Source: JAZKHE01 sp040385525
GTDB lineage: Bacteria; Bacteroidota; Bacteroidia; UBA4408
Reading direction: 5' to 3'
Assembly: GCA_040385525.1 (NCBI GenBank)
Contig: JAZKHE010000010.1
Location: 1-20,366 of the forward strand
DNA length: 20,366 nt
Position numbers and translations under genes: made by a program. How positions within the stretch are numbered: the first letter of the stretch is position 1; every line of letters begins with the position of its first letter. The notes beneath the pieces are model-generated. The model had not been told where the DNA came from. It saw nothing but the letters and a program-made list of their open reading frames with translations, and made no database searches. Shown one piece after another: positions 7,100-14,831 of the stretch.

Positions 7100-8143
7100 T
7101 TACAAATAAATTGCACCACCGCAATTATCTCTGCTGGCACCAGTAACCGATTGCAAAGCATTGTTTTGTTCAGTAACACGCAACACACCTAAAAAAGCAA
7201 ATAACAAAGCTTCTTTAAATTGTATAGTATTGGCATCAGGAATTATAATTTTAACTTCAGTTTTCTGTTGCAATTGCCCCGTCAAAAAACTATTAAAAGC
7301 ACCGCCACCAGTTACTAATACTTTTCCGTTTTTTAAAACTGTAGCTATTTGCTCTGCAATATGTAAAGTAAATGTGTTTAATAAATCATCAACCAAAATG
7401 TTGTTTTTTAGTAGCGGAAAAATGCTTTCTAAAACCCATTCTTTTCCTAACGATTTTGGTCCGCTTTGGCTGTAAAAAGGTAAATTATTCAACGTGTTAA
7501 GCAATTCAATATTCGTATTTCCGTTTTTTGCCCAATTGCCATTTTCGTCGTAAGGCTTACCTTTTTGTTCGCTTAAATAATTTAAAACTATATTGGCAGG
7601 GCAAATATCAAAAGCAATTCTTTTTCCGTTTTCGTTAAACGAAACATTAGCAAAACCGCCAAGGTTTAAGCAATAATCGTATTCAGCAAAAAGCAACTCG
7701 TCGCCAATGGGCACTAATGGTGCGCCTTGTCCGCCAAGAGCAACATCAGTACTTCTAAAATCGCAAACTGTTTTAAAACTACTAACAGCAGCAATTGTAG
7801 CGCCGCAACCCAACTGAAATGTAATGTTTTTTTGCGGTTGATGAAAAATGGTATGTCCGTGCGAGCTAACAAAATCGGGACTAAAATTATATTTTGCGCA
7901 AAATTGTTTCACTGCGTTTCCGCAAAAAGTACCAAAAGCTTTATGATTTTCTATTAATTGTAGCGCAGTTGAGGTTTCGCAAGCTAAAAAGCGGTTTTTC
8001 CATTCGCTGGTATAAGCAATGGTTTCGCCTTTTAAAATTTTAAAATTCCATTGGTTATTTTCGAGCCAAAACTCGCAATAAGCAATATCTAAGCCATCTA
8101 AAGAGGTGCCCGACATTAAACCTATAACTTTGAATTTTTCCAA
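7100..8143 (-). CDS. anmK: 1,6-anhydro-N-acetylmuramic acid kinase
   Basis: Cytoplasmic enzyme of murein recycling that opens and phosphorylates 1,6-anhydro-MurNAc to MurNAc-6-phosphate. Diagnostic motifs: GLMSGTSLDG near the N-terminus (ATP-site loop), CDFRSTDVALGGQGAPLVP with the catalytic Asp and GQGAPL signature, LNLGGFANVSF, FDICPANIVLNYL and VTGGGAFNSFL. I place the start at a TTG (8141-8143), giving 347 aa (M-EKFKVIGLMSG), the usual family length. The frame stays open to an ATG at 8227, but those 28 extra codons run through a promoter-like box (8161-8168) and almost reach the divergent gene. It is convergent with the delta-60 gene, and no murein-recycling partner is adjacent. Confidence 0.93.
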   Translation of the reverse strand: MEKFKVIGLMSGTSLDGLDIAYCEFWLENNQWNFKILKGETIAYTSEWKNRFLACETSTALQLIENHKAFGTFCGNAVKQFCAKYNFSPDFVSSHGHTIFHQPQKNITFQLGCGATIAAVSSFKTVCDFRSTDVALGGQGAPLVPIGDELLFAEYDYCLNLGGFANVSFNENGKRIAFDICPANIVLNYLSEQKGKPYDENGNWAKNGNTNIELLNTLNNLPFYSQSGPKSLGKEWVLESIFPLLKNNILVDDLLNTFTLHIAEQIATVLKNGKVLVTGGGAFNSFLTGQLQQKTEVKIIIPDANTIQFKEALLFAFLGVLRVTEQNNALQSVTGASRDNCGGAIYL

Positions 8144-8160
8144 ATTGCAACTATTTGCTA

Positions 8161-8168
8161 CAAGGATA
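8161..8168 (-). promoter_or_regulatory. Candidate anmK -7 box
   Basis: On the minus strand TATCCTTG matches TAnnTTTG at seven of eight positions, 17 bases before the proposed TTG start. No good TTG lies 20 bp further upstream. It supports the shorter anmK start. Confidence 0.45.
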
Positions 8169-8190
8169 GTAAATTTTTCAATTAAAAAAT

Positions 8191-8198
8191 TAAATTTG
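8191..8198 (+). promoter_or_regulatory. Acyl-CoA dehydrogenase -7 box
   Basis: TAAATTTG is a perfect TAnnTTTG match, 37 bases before the ATG of the dehydrogenase. The -33 position holds AGT rather than TTG. With the box at 8161-8168 it makes a compact divergent promoter region shared with anmK. Confidence 0.55.
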
Positions 8199-8235
8199 TA
8201 GCTCGAAATCAGTAATAACGATAACACTATAGAAA

Positions 8236-9375
8236 ATGGAATTTAATTTGTCTGAAGAGCATTTGATGATTCAAAAAGCAGCTCGCGATTTTGCTAACGA
8301 ACATTTAAAACCAGGAGTAATTGAGCGCGACGAGCACCAAAAATTTCCGGCAGAACAAATAAAAATGATGGGCGAGCTAGGGTTTTTGGGTATGATGGTA
8401 GATCCTAAATACGGAGGTGGCGGAATGGATGCTGTTTCTTACGTGTTAGCTATGGAAGAAATTTCTAAAATTGATGCATCAGCTTCAGTTTGTATGAGCG
8501 TAAACAACTCTTTAGTTTGCTGGGGTTTAGAAACTTTTGGTAACGAAGAGCAAAAACAAAAATATTTAGTGCCTTTGGCTAAAGGCGAAATTGTTGGTGC
8601 ATTTTGTTTATCAGAGCCAGAAGCTGGTTCTGATGCAACATCGCAACGAACAACTGCAATAGATAAAGGAGATTATTATTTATTAAACGGAACAAAAAAC
8701 TGGATTACTAATGGTAGCTCAGCTTCTGTTTATTTAGTAATTGCACAAACAGATGTAGATAAAAAACACAAAGGTATTAACGCGTTTATTATAGAGCGCG
8801 GAATGGAAGGTTTTATTGTTGGCGCAAAAGAAAATAAAATGGGTATTCGCGGATCTGATACTCATACTTTGTTGTTTAACGATGTTAAAGTTCCAAAAGC
8901 TAATCGCATTGGCGAAGATGGTTTTGGTTTTACGTTTGCTATGAGAACATTATCAGGTGGTAGAATTGGTATTGCATCGCAAGCATTAGGAATTGCTTCT
9001 GGCGCTTATGAGTTAGCATTAGCTTATTCTAAAGAAAGAAAAGCATTTGGTAAACCAATTCACCAACATCAAGCAATCGCATTTAAATTAGCAGATATGG
9101 CTACAGAAATTGAAGCAGCGCGTTTGTTATGTTTAAAAGCAGCTTGGTTAAAAGATAATCATTTAGATTACGGAACAGCTAGTGCAATGGCAAAAGTATT
9201 TGCATCTAGAGTAGCTATGTGGGTTACTACAGAAGCGGTTCAGGTGCACGGAGGTTATGGATATGTAAAAGAATATCATGTAGAACGTTTAATGCGCGAT
9301 GCAAAAATTACTCAGATTTACGAAGGAACAACTGAAGTTCAAAAAATTGTAATTTCAAGAGCAATTTTGTCCTAA
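8236..9375 (+). CDS. Acyl-CoA dehydrogenase, probably short/medium-chain
   Basis: FAD enzyme that introduces the alpha-beta double bond in acyl-CoA thioesters (fatty-acid or branched-chain amino-acid breakdown). At 379 residues it has the standard length of the short/medium-chain family. Visible: N-terminal helical domain (residues 1-115), the flavin-contacting CLSEPEAGSDA and GTKNWITNG in the beta domain, GIRGSDTHTLLFNDVKVP, and a C-terminal helical domain with RKAFGKPIHQHQAIAFKLADMA and QVHGGYGY. The catalytic base is Glu363 in IYEGTTEVQK, the position used by short- and medium-chain enzymes rather than by isovaleryl-CoA dehydrogenase. Chain-length preference cannot be told. It is a single-gene unit with its own promoter and terminator, and no electron-transfer flavoprotein gene is adjacent. 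Confidence 0.93.
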   Translation: MEFNLSEEHLMIQKAARDFANEHLKPGVIERDEHQKFPAEQIKMMGELGFLGMMVDPKYGGGGMDAVSYVLAMEEISKIDASASVCMSVNNSLVCWGLETFGNEEQKQKYLVPLAKGEIVGAFCLSEPEAGSDATSQRTTAIDKGDYYLLNGTKNWITNGSSASVYLVIAQTDVDKKHKGINAFIIERGMEGFIVGAKENKMGIRGSDTHTLLFNDVKVPKANRIGEDGFGFTFAMRTLSGGRIGIASQALGIASGAYELALAYSKERKAFGKPIHQHQAIAFKLADMATEIEAARLLCLKAAWLKDNHLDYGTASAMAKVFASRVAMWVTTEAVQVHGGYGYVKEYHVERLMRDAKITQIYEGTTEVQKIVISRAILS

Positions 9376-9392
9376 TACAAATAATTTTTTTT

Positions 9393-9433
9393 AAAAAGTC
9401 CCGTTCCGTTATATTCGGTTCGGGACTTTTTTT
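9393..9433 (+). terminator. Terminator of the acyl-CoA dehydrogenase gene
   Basis: Perfect 11-bp stem AAAAAGTCCCG/CGGGACTTTTT around a 17-base loop that can pair further (CCG/CGG), followed by a T-run. The end of the T-run also supplies the TTG of the next promoter. Confidence 0.9.
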
Positions 9434-9461
9434 GTTTGCAGCAATAGAATTAATAACTTTA
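9432..9461 (+). promoter_or_regulatory. Promoter of the TPR/PD40/OmpA gene
   Basis: TTG (9432-9434), 19 bp, TAACTTTA (9454-9461; seven of eight to consensus). Transcription should begin near 9468. This rules out the upstream TTG at 9432 as a start codon, since it is the -33 element itself. Confidence 0.65.
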
Positions 9462-9479
9462 GTAAAAACTAAATCTATT

Positions 9480-11444
9480 TTGAAAAATAGTTTTCGACTA
9501 CTTTTTTTTCTTTTGTTTTTGAGTTCATCGCTAATGGCTCAACGCGCATCTTTTTTTGAGAAAAAAGGAAAAGACGCTTTTGCTGATGCAAATTATTATG
9601 CCGCCTCTCAGTATTTTAAAAAATCGCTAAGTATTGATTCTGCTGATGTTGATGTGCAATATTTATGTGCAGAAGCTTGTCGTCTAAATCTAGAATACAA
9701 TAATGCTATTAATTATTACAAGTTGGTTTTTAAAACTGATAGAGGTCAAAAATATCCGTTAACTACTTTTTGGTTAGGAACATTGTACAAAAGCGTTGGC
9801 AATTATAAAGAAGCAACAAAACAATTTGAGCGCTACGCCAAAAAATTTAAAAAGAAAAACAATTATTACACGCAAAAAGCCAATCAAGAAGTAGCATCGT
9901 GCAACTATGCTTTGCAATTAATGCAAGATACTGCTCAGTTTGAAATAGAACATTTAGATAGTGTTGTAAATACTGTTGTTGCAGAGTTTGCAGCTGTAGA
10001 GTGGGACGATACTTTGTATTATTCGTCTTTAAAACCAAATCCTAACGACAAAAAAAAGATAGGCGAAAACAAAATTTATTTTAAAGAATTAGTTTCGCAA
10101 CAAAGCTCACAATTATTGGATACAATTATAAACTCAAGCGGAACACACGCGGGCAATGTTGCTTTTTCGGTAGATGGTTCACAATTATTTTTTTCGAGAT
10201 GTAAGCAACTAAACACATCAACTTTTCAATGCAAAATTTATAGTTCTATACGAAATACGCAAGGAAAATGGTCGCTTCCAGAAGAATTGCCCGATGTAGT
10301 AAATCAAGAAAACTCATCGGCAACACATCCTTTCGTTACAACTTTTAAAAATAAAGAAATGCTTTTTTTTAGTTCCAATCGTTTTGGAAGCATTGGCGGA
10401 TACGATATTTGGTATGTTCCTTTAGATTTTTCGCAAGTTGCTGCTAATGCTGGCAAACAAGTTAATTCTGTTGAAGATGAGGTGAGTCCGTTTTATTGCT
10501 CACCATGTAAACAATTGTATTTTAGTTCGCAATGGCATTTGGGCCTGGGCGGTTTCGATATTTTTAAAAGTAATTTTAACGATACCGTTTTTACGAGTCC
10601 TAAAAACTTAGGATTGCCATTTAACAGTAGCTACAACGATTTGTATTTTACAATCAATAAAAAGCAAACTACAGCTTATTTAACATCAAATAGAATTGGT
10701 TCTTTTTTTGAAAAAAACGAAACCTGTTGCAACGATATTTATAAAATTAAACTAAGAGATGAGGTAGTAGAGATTGATTCGATTCCCGAAGAAATAATTG
10801 ACACAACTAAATTTTTAATTGTAAAAATAGATAGTACTTTGTTGCGAGTTAATAAATTAAGAGAATTAGTTCCGCTAACTTTGTATTTTCATAATGATGA
10901 GCCTGATAATAGAACCACCGCTATAACTACCAAAAAAGCGTATAACGAAACATTTTTAAATTATCTTGCACTAAAACCAACCTATAAAAACGAATATGCT
11001 AAAACACTAAAAGGTAAATCGAGATTAGCTGCAATTACTGCTATTGATGCTTTTTTTGAAGATTCTGTAGAGTTTGGTTTTGAGCAACTTGAAAAATTTT
11101 CGGAATTACTTTCGCAAACGCTTGCCAAGGGAGATACTGTAATTGTTACCATGAAAGGTTATTGCAGTCCGCTAGCTTCATCAGATTATAATGTAAAACT
11201 AGCAAAACGAAGAGTAAATAGTTTGCTCAATTATTTTAAGCAATACAACAATGGGGTTTTATTAAAATACATTGACAGAAAAGCTGAAAATAAAGCAATT
11301 TTAATTTTAGAAGAAGTACCCGTTGGTGAATTAGAATTTGAACATGGTGTAAGCGATGATTTAAAAGACAAACGAAATTCTGTTTATAGTCCCTCGGCTG
11401 CTAACGACCGTAAAATTCAAATTATAGCAGTAGGATTTAAGTAA
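9480..11444 (+). CDS. TPR / PD40 propeller / OmpA-like envelope protein, PorE-like
   Basis: About 654 residues from the TTG at 9480. A signal peptide (KNSFRLLFFLLFLSSSLMAQ) ends in an ordinary signal-peptidase I site; no lipobox is seen. Then TPR-like helices (YYAASQYFKKSLSID, YNNAINYYKLVF, GNYKEATKQFERYAKKF). Next come PD40-type propeller blades with S-DG--LFFSR, LFFSSNRFGSIGGYDIWYV, LYFSSQWHLGLGGFDIF and AYLTSNRIGSF--NDIYKI. The C-terminus is OmpA-like with SDYNVKLAKRRVNSLLNYF, which keeps the Arg of the peptidoglycan-binding motif. TPR-PD40-OmpA order is that of PorE and its relatives, which link the T9SS machinery to peptidoglycan, but the carboxypeptidase-like domain of PorE is not obvious here. 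Either a T9SS component or a general OmpA-family anchor. It is monocistronic. Confidence 0.8.
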   Translation: MKNSFRLLFFLLFLSSSLMAQRASFFEKKGKDAFADANYYAASQYFKKSLSIDSADVDVQYLCAEACRLNLEYNNAINYYKLVFKTDRGQKYPLTTFWLGTLYKSVGNYKEATKQFERYAKKFKKKNNYYTQKANQEVASCNYALQLMQDTAQFEIEHLDSVVNTVVAEFAAVEWDDTLYYSSLKPNPNDKKKIGENKIYFKELVSQQSSQLLDTIINSSGTHAGNVAFSVDGSQLFFSRCKQLNTSTFQCKIYSSIRNTQGKWSLPEELPDVVNQENSSATHPFVTTFKNKEMLFFSSNRFGSIGGYDIWYVPLDFSQVAANAGKQVNSVEDEVSPFYCSPCKQLYFSSQWHLGLGGFDIFKSNFNDTVFTSPKNLGLPFNSSYNDLYFTINKKQTTAYLTSNRIGSFFEKNETCCNDIYKIKLRDEVVEIDSIPEEIIDTTKFLIVKIDSTLLRVNKLRELVPLTLYFHNDEPDNRTTAITTKKAYNETFLNYLALKPTYKNEYAKTLKGKSRLAAITAIDAFFEDSVEFGFEQLEKFSELLSQTLAKGDTVIVTMKGYCSPLASSDYNVKLAKRRVNSLLNYFKQYNNGVLLKYIDRKAENKAILILEEVPVGELEFEHGVSDDLKDKRNSVYSPSAANDRKIQIIAVGFK

Positions 11445-11447
11445 AAG

Positions 11448-11615
11448 CTATTGTTTCTTACTCTTGTTTCTGGTATAACCTATATAAAAGCTCAACAAAA
11501 ACGGAATTAAAAAAGGTGCACTAATTACTCCTAGTTTATAATTTATTTGTAAAATAATAGTTATAACTAATATTAGAGCAATTATAGCTAAGCTTATTTT
11601 TTGCATTTTATTCAT
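11448..11615 (-). CDS. Small 55-aa two-helix membrane protein
   Basis: An open frame on the minus strand encodes 55 residues beginning MNKMQKISLAIIALILV and ending RNKSKKQ. Two hydrophobic helices (about 7-23 and 29-47) are joined by a short turn (INYKLGVISAP), and the tail is basic, so both ends probably face the cytoplasm. A perfect -7 box (TACCTTTG) sits five bases before the ATG, and the frame ends a few bases from the stop of the convergent OmpA gene. It is too short for usual length cut-offs. No family is recognised. A second in-frame ATG at codon 4 could be the real start. Confidence 0.6.
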   Translation of the reverse strand: MNKMQKISLAIIALILVITIILQINYKLGVISAPFLIPFLLSFYIGYTRNKSKKQ

Positions 11616-11620
11616 GCTAG

Positions 11621-11628
11621 CAAAGGTA
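11621..11628 (-). promoter_or_regulatory. -7 box of the 55-aa membrane protein gene
   Basis: TACCTTTG on the minus strand, exact to TAnnTTTG, with an A/T-rich region but no TTG at the -33 position. Transcription would begin at or almost at the ATG, so the mRNA may be leaderless or translated from the Met at codon 4. Confidence 0.5.
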
Positions 11629-11686
11629 ACAAAACTTAAAATGAGTAAGATTTTTTAAAAGAAAACGATTTTAATCGTTAAAAACA

Positions 11687-11716
11687 TTGTATTCGTCGAA
11701 ATTATACATATATTTG
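11687..11716 (+). promoter_or_regulatory. Promoter of the 42-aa membrane protein gene
   Basis: TTG (11687-11689), 19 bp, TATATTTG (11709-11716), an exact match to both elements at ideal spacing. The ATG follows after 20 bases. It is among the best promoter matches in the window, and the only thing it can serve nearby is the small frame at 11737. Confidence 0.75.
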
Positions 11717-11736
11717 CAGTGTTAAAACCAATTGTT

Positions 11737-11865
11737 ATGTTGTCATTAATCATTACATTAGTAGTTGTTGCACTTATAGTAGTTGGTGTTGCTGTTTGCC
11801 GTTCGGCTGGCAACCAATACGGAAAGTTTAATCAAAAAGGAAACAACTTTCATAATTTTTTGTAG
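11737..11865 (+). CDS. Very small (42-aa) single-helix membrane protein
   Basis: The frame encodes 42 residues: one hydrophobic helix (about residues 2-20, LSLIITLVVVALIVVGVAV) followed by Cys21 and a polar, Asn/Gln/Lys-rich tail (GNQYGKFNQKGNNFHNFL). The GVAVC sequence is not a proper lipobox because position -1 is Val. Evidence that it is real: an excellent promoter 20 bases upstream, a normal start, and amphipathic organisation typical of small membrane proteins. No family is recognised and the function is unknown. The divergent 55-aa gene lies about 120 bp upstream on the other strand. Confidence 0.55.
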   Translation: MLSLIITLVVVALIVVGVAVCRSAGNQYGKFNQKGNNFHNFL

Positions 11866-11909
11866 GCTTCTCCAGCTTTACATTTTTTCCTCTGCATTTT
11901 AATCTGTTT

Positions 11910-11929
11910 CTTTGTTCCTATAAACAAAG
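11910..11929. promoter_or_regulatory. Perfect inverted repeat before the EamA gene
   Basis: CTTTGTT-CCTATA-AACAAAG, seven-base arms with a six-base centre, ends seven bases before the GTG start. Its left arm overlaps a weak -7-like box TTTCTTTG (11907-11914). It could be an operator for the transporter gene, or a hairpin closing the 42-aa gene, though no T-run follows. Confidence 0.4.
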
Positions 11930-11936
11930 GGAATAA

Positions 11937-12836
11937 GTGTTAGCTCAAAGCAAAATCAAGCATTATTTATTACTTCACTTAGTAGTGTTTATATATGGTT
12001 TTACAGGTATTTTAGGTGGTTTAATCACGCTAAGTGCTGTTAAATTGGTTTGGCTGCGAATTATTATTGCTGCTTTAGCCATAGTATTAATGGCTTTTTT
12101 AAGCAATAAGTCTTTAAAAATTTCGAAACAAAATTTAGTTAAATTTATTGCAGCTGGCTTTGTTATTGCTTTGCATTGGATTACGTTTTATTGGGCAATT
12201 AAAGAAAGTAATATTTCTATAACAGTTGTTTGTCTCTCTTCGGCAACATTTTTTACTGCATTATTGGAGCCAATTTTTAGAAAACGCAGAATTTTATTGT
12301 ACGAATTAATTTTTGGAATACTAGTTATTGTTGGCTTGGCGTATATTTTTAATTTTCAGCCACAATATTTAAAAGGAATTATTATTGGTATAATTTCAGC
12401 TTTTTTATCTGCTTTGTTTACTGTTATAAACGTTGGTATAGCTCAAGATAACGAACCATTTTTAGTTTCTACCTACGAAATGTTAGGCGGAATTATTTTA
12501 ATTAACCTTTACTTATTATTCACTAGTCAACTCGATAATTGGGTGTTGAATGTTAGTTTTTCTGATTGGATGTATTTAATAGTATTAGGAACAATTTGCA
12601 CCGCATTTGCTTTTGTAGCGAGTGTAAATGTTTTAAAACATGTAAGCGCATTTACTTTTACCTTATCTATAAATTTAGAGCCTGTTTATACAATTATTCT
12701 TGCTTTTTTTATTTTTGGAGAAAAAGAACAAATGAATATTGAGTTTTATTTAGGAACAGTATTTATAGTTTTAATACTTTTTTTAAATGCTTACATAAAA
12801 TCTCGACAAAACGTTAAACAAATAGAACAATACTAA
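11937..12836 (+). CDS. EamA-family (DMT superfamily) transporter
   Basis: 299-residue inner-membrane protein with about ten hydrophobic helices arranged as two EamA repeats (roughly residues 8-135 and 145-288). Characteristic features are the start LHLVVFIYGFTGILGGLITLSA, WLRIIIAALAIV, the end of the first half IALHWITFYWAIKESNISITVVCLSSATFFTALLEPIF, and in the second half SVNVLKHVSAFTFTLSINLEPVYTIILAFFIFGEKE. These proteins export or import small metabolites; the substrate cannot be predicted. Start is GTG at 11937, since no ATG fits before the first helix. ispG follows after 33 bp but has its own -7 box. Confidence 0.88.
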   Translation: MLAQSKIKHYLLLHLVVFIYGFTGILGGLITLSAVKLVWLRIIIAALAIVLMAFLSNKSLKISKQNLVKFIAAGFVIALHWITFYWAIKESNISITVVCLSSATFFTALLEPIFRKRRILLYELIFGILVIVGLAYIFNFQPQYLKGIIIGIISAFLSALFTVINVGIAQDNEPFLVSTYEMLGGIILINLYLLFTSQLDNWVLNVSFSDWMYLIVLGTICTAFAFVASVNVLKHVSAFTFTLSINLEPVYTIILAFFIFGEKEQMNIEFYLGTVFIVLILFLNAYIKSRQNVKQIEQY

Positions 12837-12838
12837 AT

Positions 12839-12846
12839 TACCTTTG
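12839..12846 (+). promoter_or_regulatory. ispG -7 box
   Basis: TACCTTTG, exact to TAnnTTTG, starts two bases after the transporter stop codon and lies 23 bases before the ispG ATG. The -33 region (near 12816) is TTA-like rather than TTG. It suggests ispG is transcribed independently, with possible read-through from the transporter gene. Confidence 0.55.
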
Positions 12847-12869
12847 TTAATTATACAAAATAGTGCATA

Positions 12870-14831
12870 ATGAATTTAAACAGCCCATCATCTAATTTTT
12901 GCAATAGCTTAACTAAGTACAGCCGATATATTTCTCGTGAAGTAAAAATTGGAGATGTTCCAGTTGGAGGAAACAATCCAATTCGTATTCAGAGTATGAC
13001 AACAACTGATACAATGGATACGGCGGCCACTGTTGCGCAATGCATTAGAATGATTGATGCAGGTTGCGATTATGTTAGAATTACTGCACCTAGCATAAAC
13101 GAAGCTAAAAATTTAGAAAACATAAAAAAAGAACTTCGTGCTAAAGGATATAACACTCCGTTAATTGCTGATATTCATTTTACCCCAAATGCCGCAGAAA
13201 TGGCTGCTCGTCTTATCGAAAAAGTAAGAGTAAATCCAGGCAATTATGTTGATAAAAAGAAGTTTGAAGTAATTGAATACACTGATGTTGAATACAATGC
13301 CGAGTTAGATAGAATTAGAGATCGTTTTACACCTTTAGTAAAAATTTGTAAAGAGTACGGCACTGCTATGCGAATTGGTACAAATCATGGTTCACTTAGC
13401 GATAGAATTTTAAGCAGATATGGCGATACTCCACTTGGAATGGTAGAAAGCGCGATGGAATTTTTACGAATTTGTGAGTCCGAAAATTATCATCAAATTG
13501 TATTATCGATGAAGGCAAGCAACACGCAAATTATGGTGCAGGCTTATCGTTTATTGATAAATAAAATGCAACAAGAAGGCATGAATTATCCTTTGCATTT
13601 AGGAGTTACAGAAGCAGGTGATGGCGAAGATGGTAGAATAAAATCCGCAGTTGGAATTGGAACTTTGTTAGAAGACGGAATAGGAGATACTATTCGTGTT
13701 TCTTTAACTGAAGACCCTGAATTTGAGCCACCTGTAGCTATTTCGTTAGCAAACAGATATAAAAACAGAGTTGAGTTACAAACTGAAATTCCTGCATTTT
13801 CAGAAAATATAGTTTTGCCTTACACGCCTTTTGAATACAACAAAAGACAAACCTATTCGGTTAATAATGTTGGTGGCAGCAACGTGCCGAGAGTTATAGC
13901 CGATTATAGCGCAAAACAAGAAATTACTGCAGCTTCTTTATTTGCTGTTGGTTATAATTATTCAATTCCAAACGATAAATGGAATTTAACGGATATGGCT
14001 TGCGATTATATTTATGCAGGCGACAACGAAGTTAATTTTGAAATTCCAGGCACGTTAGGGATTATTTATAACTCTGAAACTTGGAAAAAAAACTCAAAAA
14101 AAGACAGAACTTATCCATTGTTTTGCGCAGATGAGTTTTTCAAATCAGAAAATACCTCTTCTGTATTGAACTTTGTTGCGGTAGAAATTAAATCACTAAC
14201 ATCTGAATTTATTTCAAAAATTAAATCAACAAAAAATGTAGTTTTAATTTTAGATACTTTTAATGATAATGGAGTTGCAGAACAACGTAAACTTTTTATT
14301 GATTTAGGGTTGCATGATTGCAAAGCTCCAGTAATAATTAAAAGAAATTACAAGAATTTAGATGATGATACACTTCAATTACATTGCGCTACCGATTTTG
14401 GAGCTTTGTTTTTAGATGGATTTGGAGATGGTACATGGATTAAAACAATTGATTGTGGTAATTTAAATTTTAACAACAGAAATATTTTTGGAACACTACA
14501 AGCAACACGTACACGTATTTCTAAAACAGAATATATTTCATGCCCTTCTTGCGGTAGAACTTTATTTGATTTACAAGAAACTACTCAAAAAATACGCCAA
14601 GTAACCGATCATTTAAAAGGTTTAAAAATTGGTATTATGGGTTGTATAGTTAATGGTCCTGGAGAAATGGCAGATGCCGATTATGGTTATGTTGGAACAG
14701 GAGTTGGTAAAATTACACTTTACAAAGGTAAAGAAGTTGTAAAACGAAATATAGAATCAGAATCTGCTGTCAATGCTTTAATCGATTTAATTAAGGAACA
14801 CGGCGATTGGGTAGAAAAACCAAATGTTTAA
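12870..14831 (+). CDS. ispG: 4-hydroxy-3-methylbut-2-enyl diphosphate synthase (large form)
   Basis: Iron-sulfur enzyme of the MEP pathway that converts MEcPP to HMBPP, the penultimate step to IPP and DMAPP. The N-terminal TIM barrel (residues about 15-300) shows GGNNPIRIQSMTTTDT, DAGCDYVRIT, PLIADIHFTP, KVRVNPGN, RIGTNHGSL and LGVTEAGDGEDGRIKSAVGIG. The C-terminal [4Fe-4S] domain has CPSCGRT (Cys558, Cys561) and GIMGCIVNGPGE (Cys592). About 240 residues (300-545) lie between them, explaining 653 aa against about 370 in E. coli. This inserted domain is known in plants, Chlamydiae and Bacteroidota. The last eight bases overlap the next gene, so the two are translationally coupled. Confidence 0.95.
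   Translation: MNLNSPSSNFCNSLTKYSRYISREVKIGDVPVGGNNPIRIQSMTTTDTMDTAATVAQCIRMIDAGCDYVRITAPSINEAKNLENIKKELRAKGYNTPLIADIHFTPNAAEMAARLIEKVRVNPGNYVDKKKFEVIEYTDVEYNAELDRIRDRFTPLVKICKEYGTAMRIGTNHGSLSDRILSRYGDTPLGMVESAMEFLRICESENYHQIVLSMKASNTQIMVQAYRLLINKMQQEGMNYPLHLGVTEAGDGEDGRIKSAVGIGTLLEDGIGDTIRVSLTEDPEFEPPVAISLANRYKNRVELQTEIPAFSENIVLPYTPFEYNKRQTYSVNNVGGSNVPRVIADYSAKQEITAASLFAVGYNYSIPNDKWNLTDMACDYIYAGDNEVNFEIPGTLGIIYNSETWKKNSKKDRTYPLFCADEFFKSENTSSVLNFVAVEIKSLTSEFISKIKSTKNVVLILDTFNDNGVAEQRKLFIDLGLHDCKAPVIIKRNYKNLDDDTLQLHCATDFGALFLDGFGDGTWIKTIDCGNLNFNNRNIFGTLQATRTRISKTEYISCPSCGRTLFDLQETTQKIRQVTDHLKGLKIGIMGCIVNGPGEMADADYGYVGTGVGKITLYKGKEVVKRNIESESAVNALIDLIKEHGDWVEKPNV

Noticed and set aside
8144..8227. 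Longer start (ATG at 8227) for anmK
   Set aside because: The 28 extra codons cross a -7-like box and the divergent promoter; AnmK proteins start a few residues before the GLMSGTS motif.
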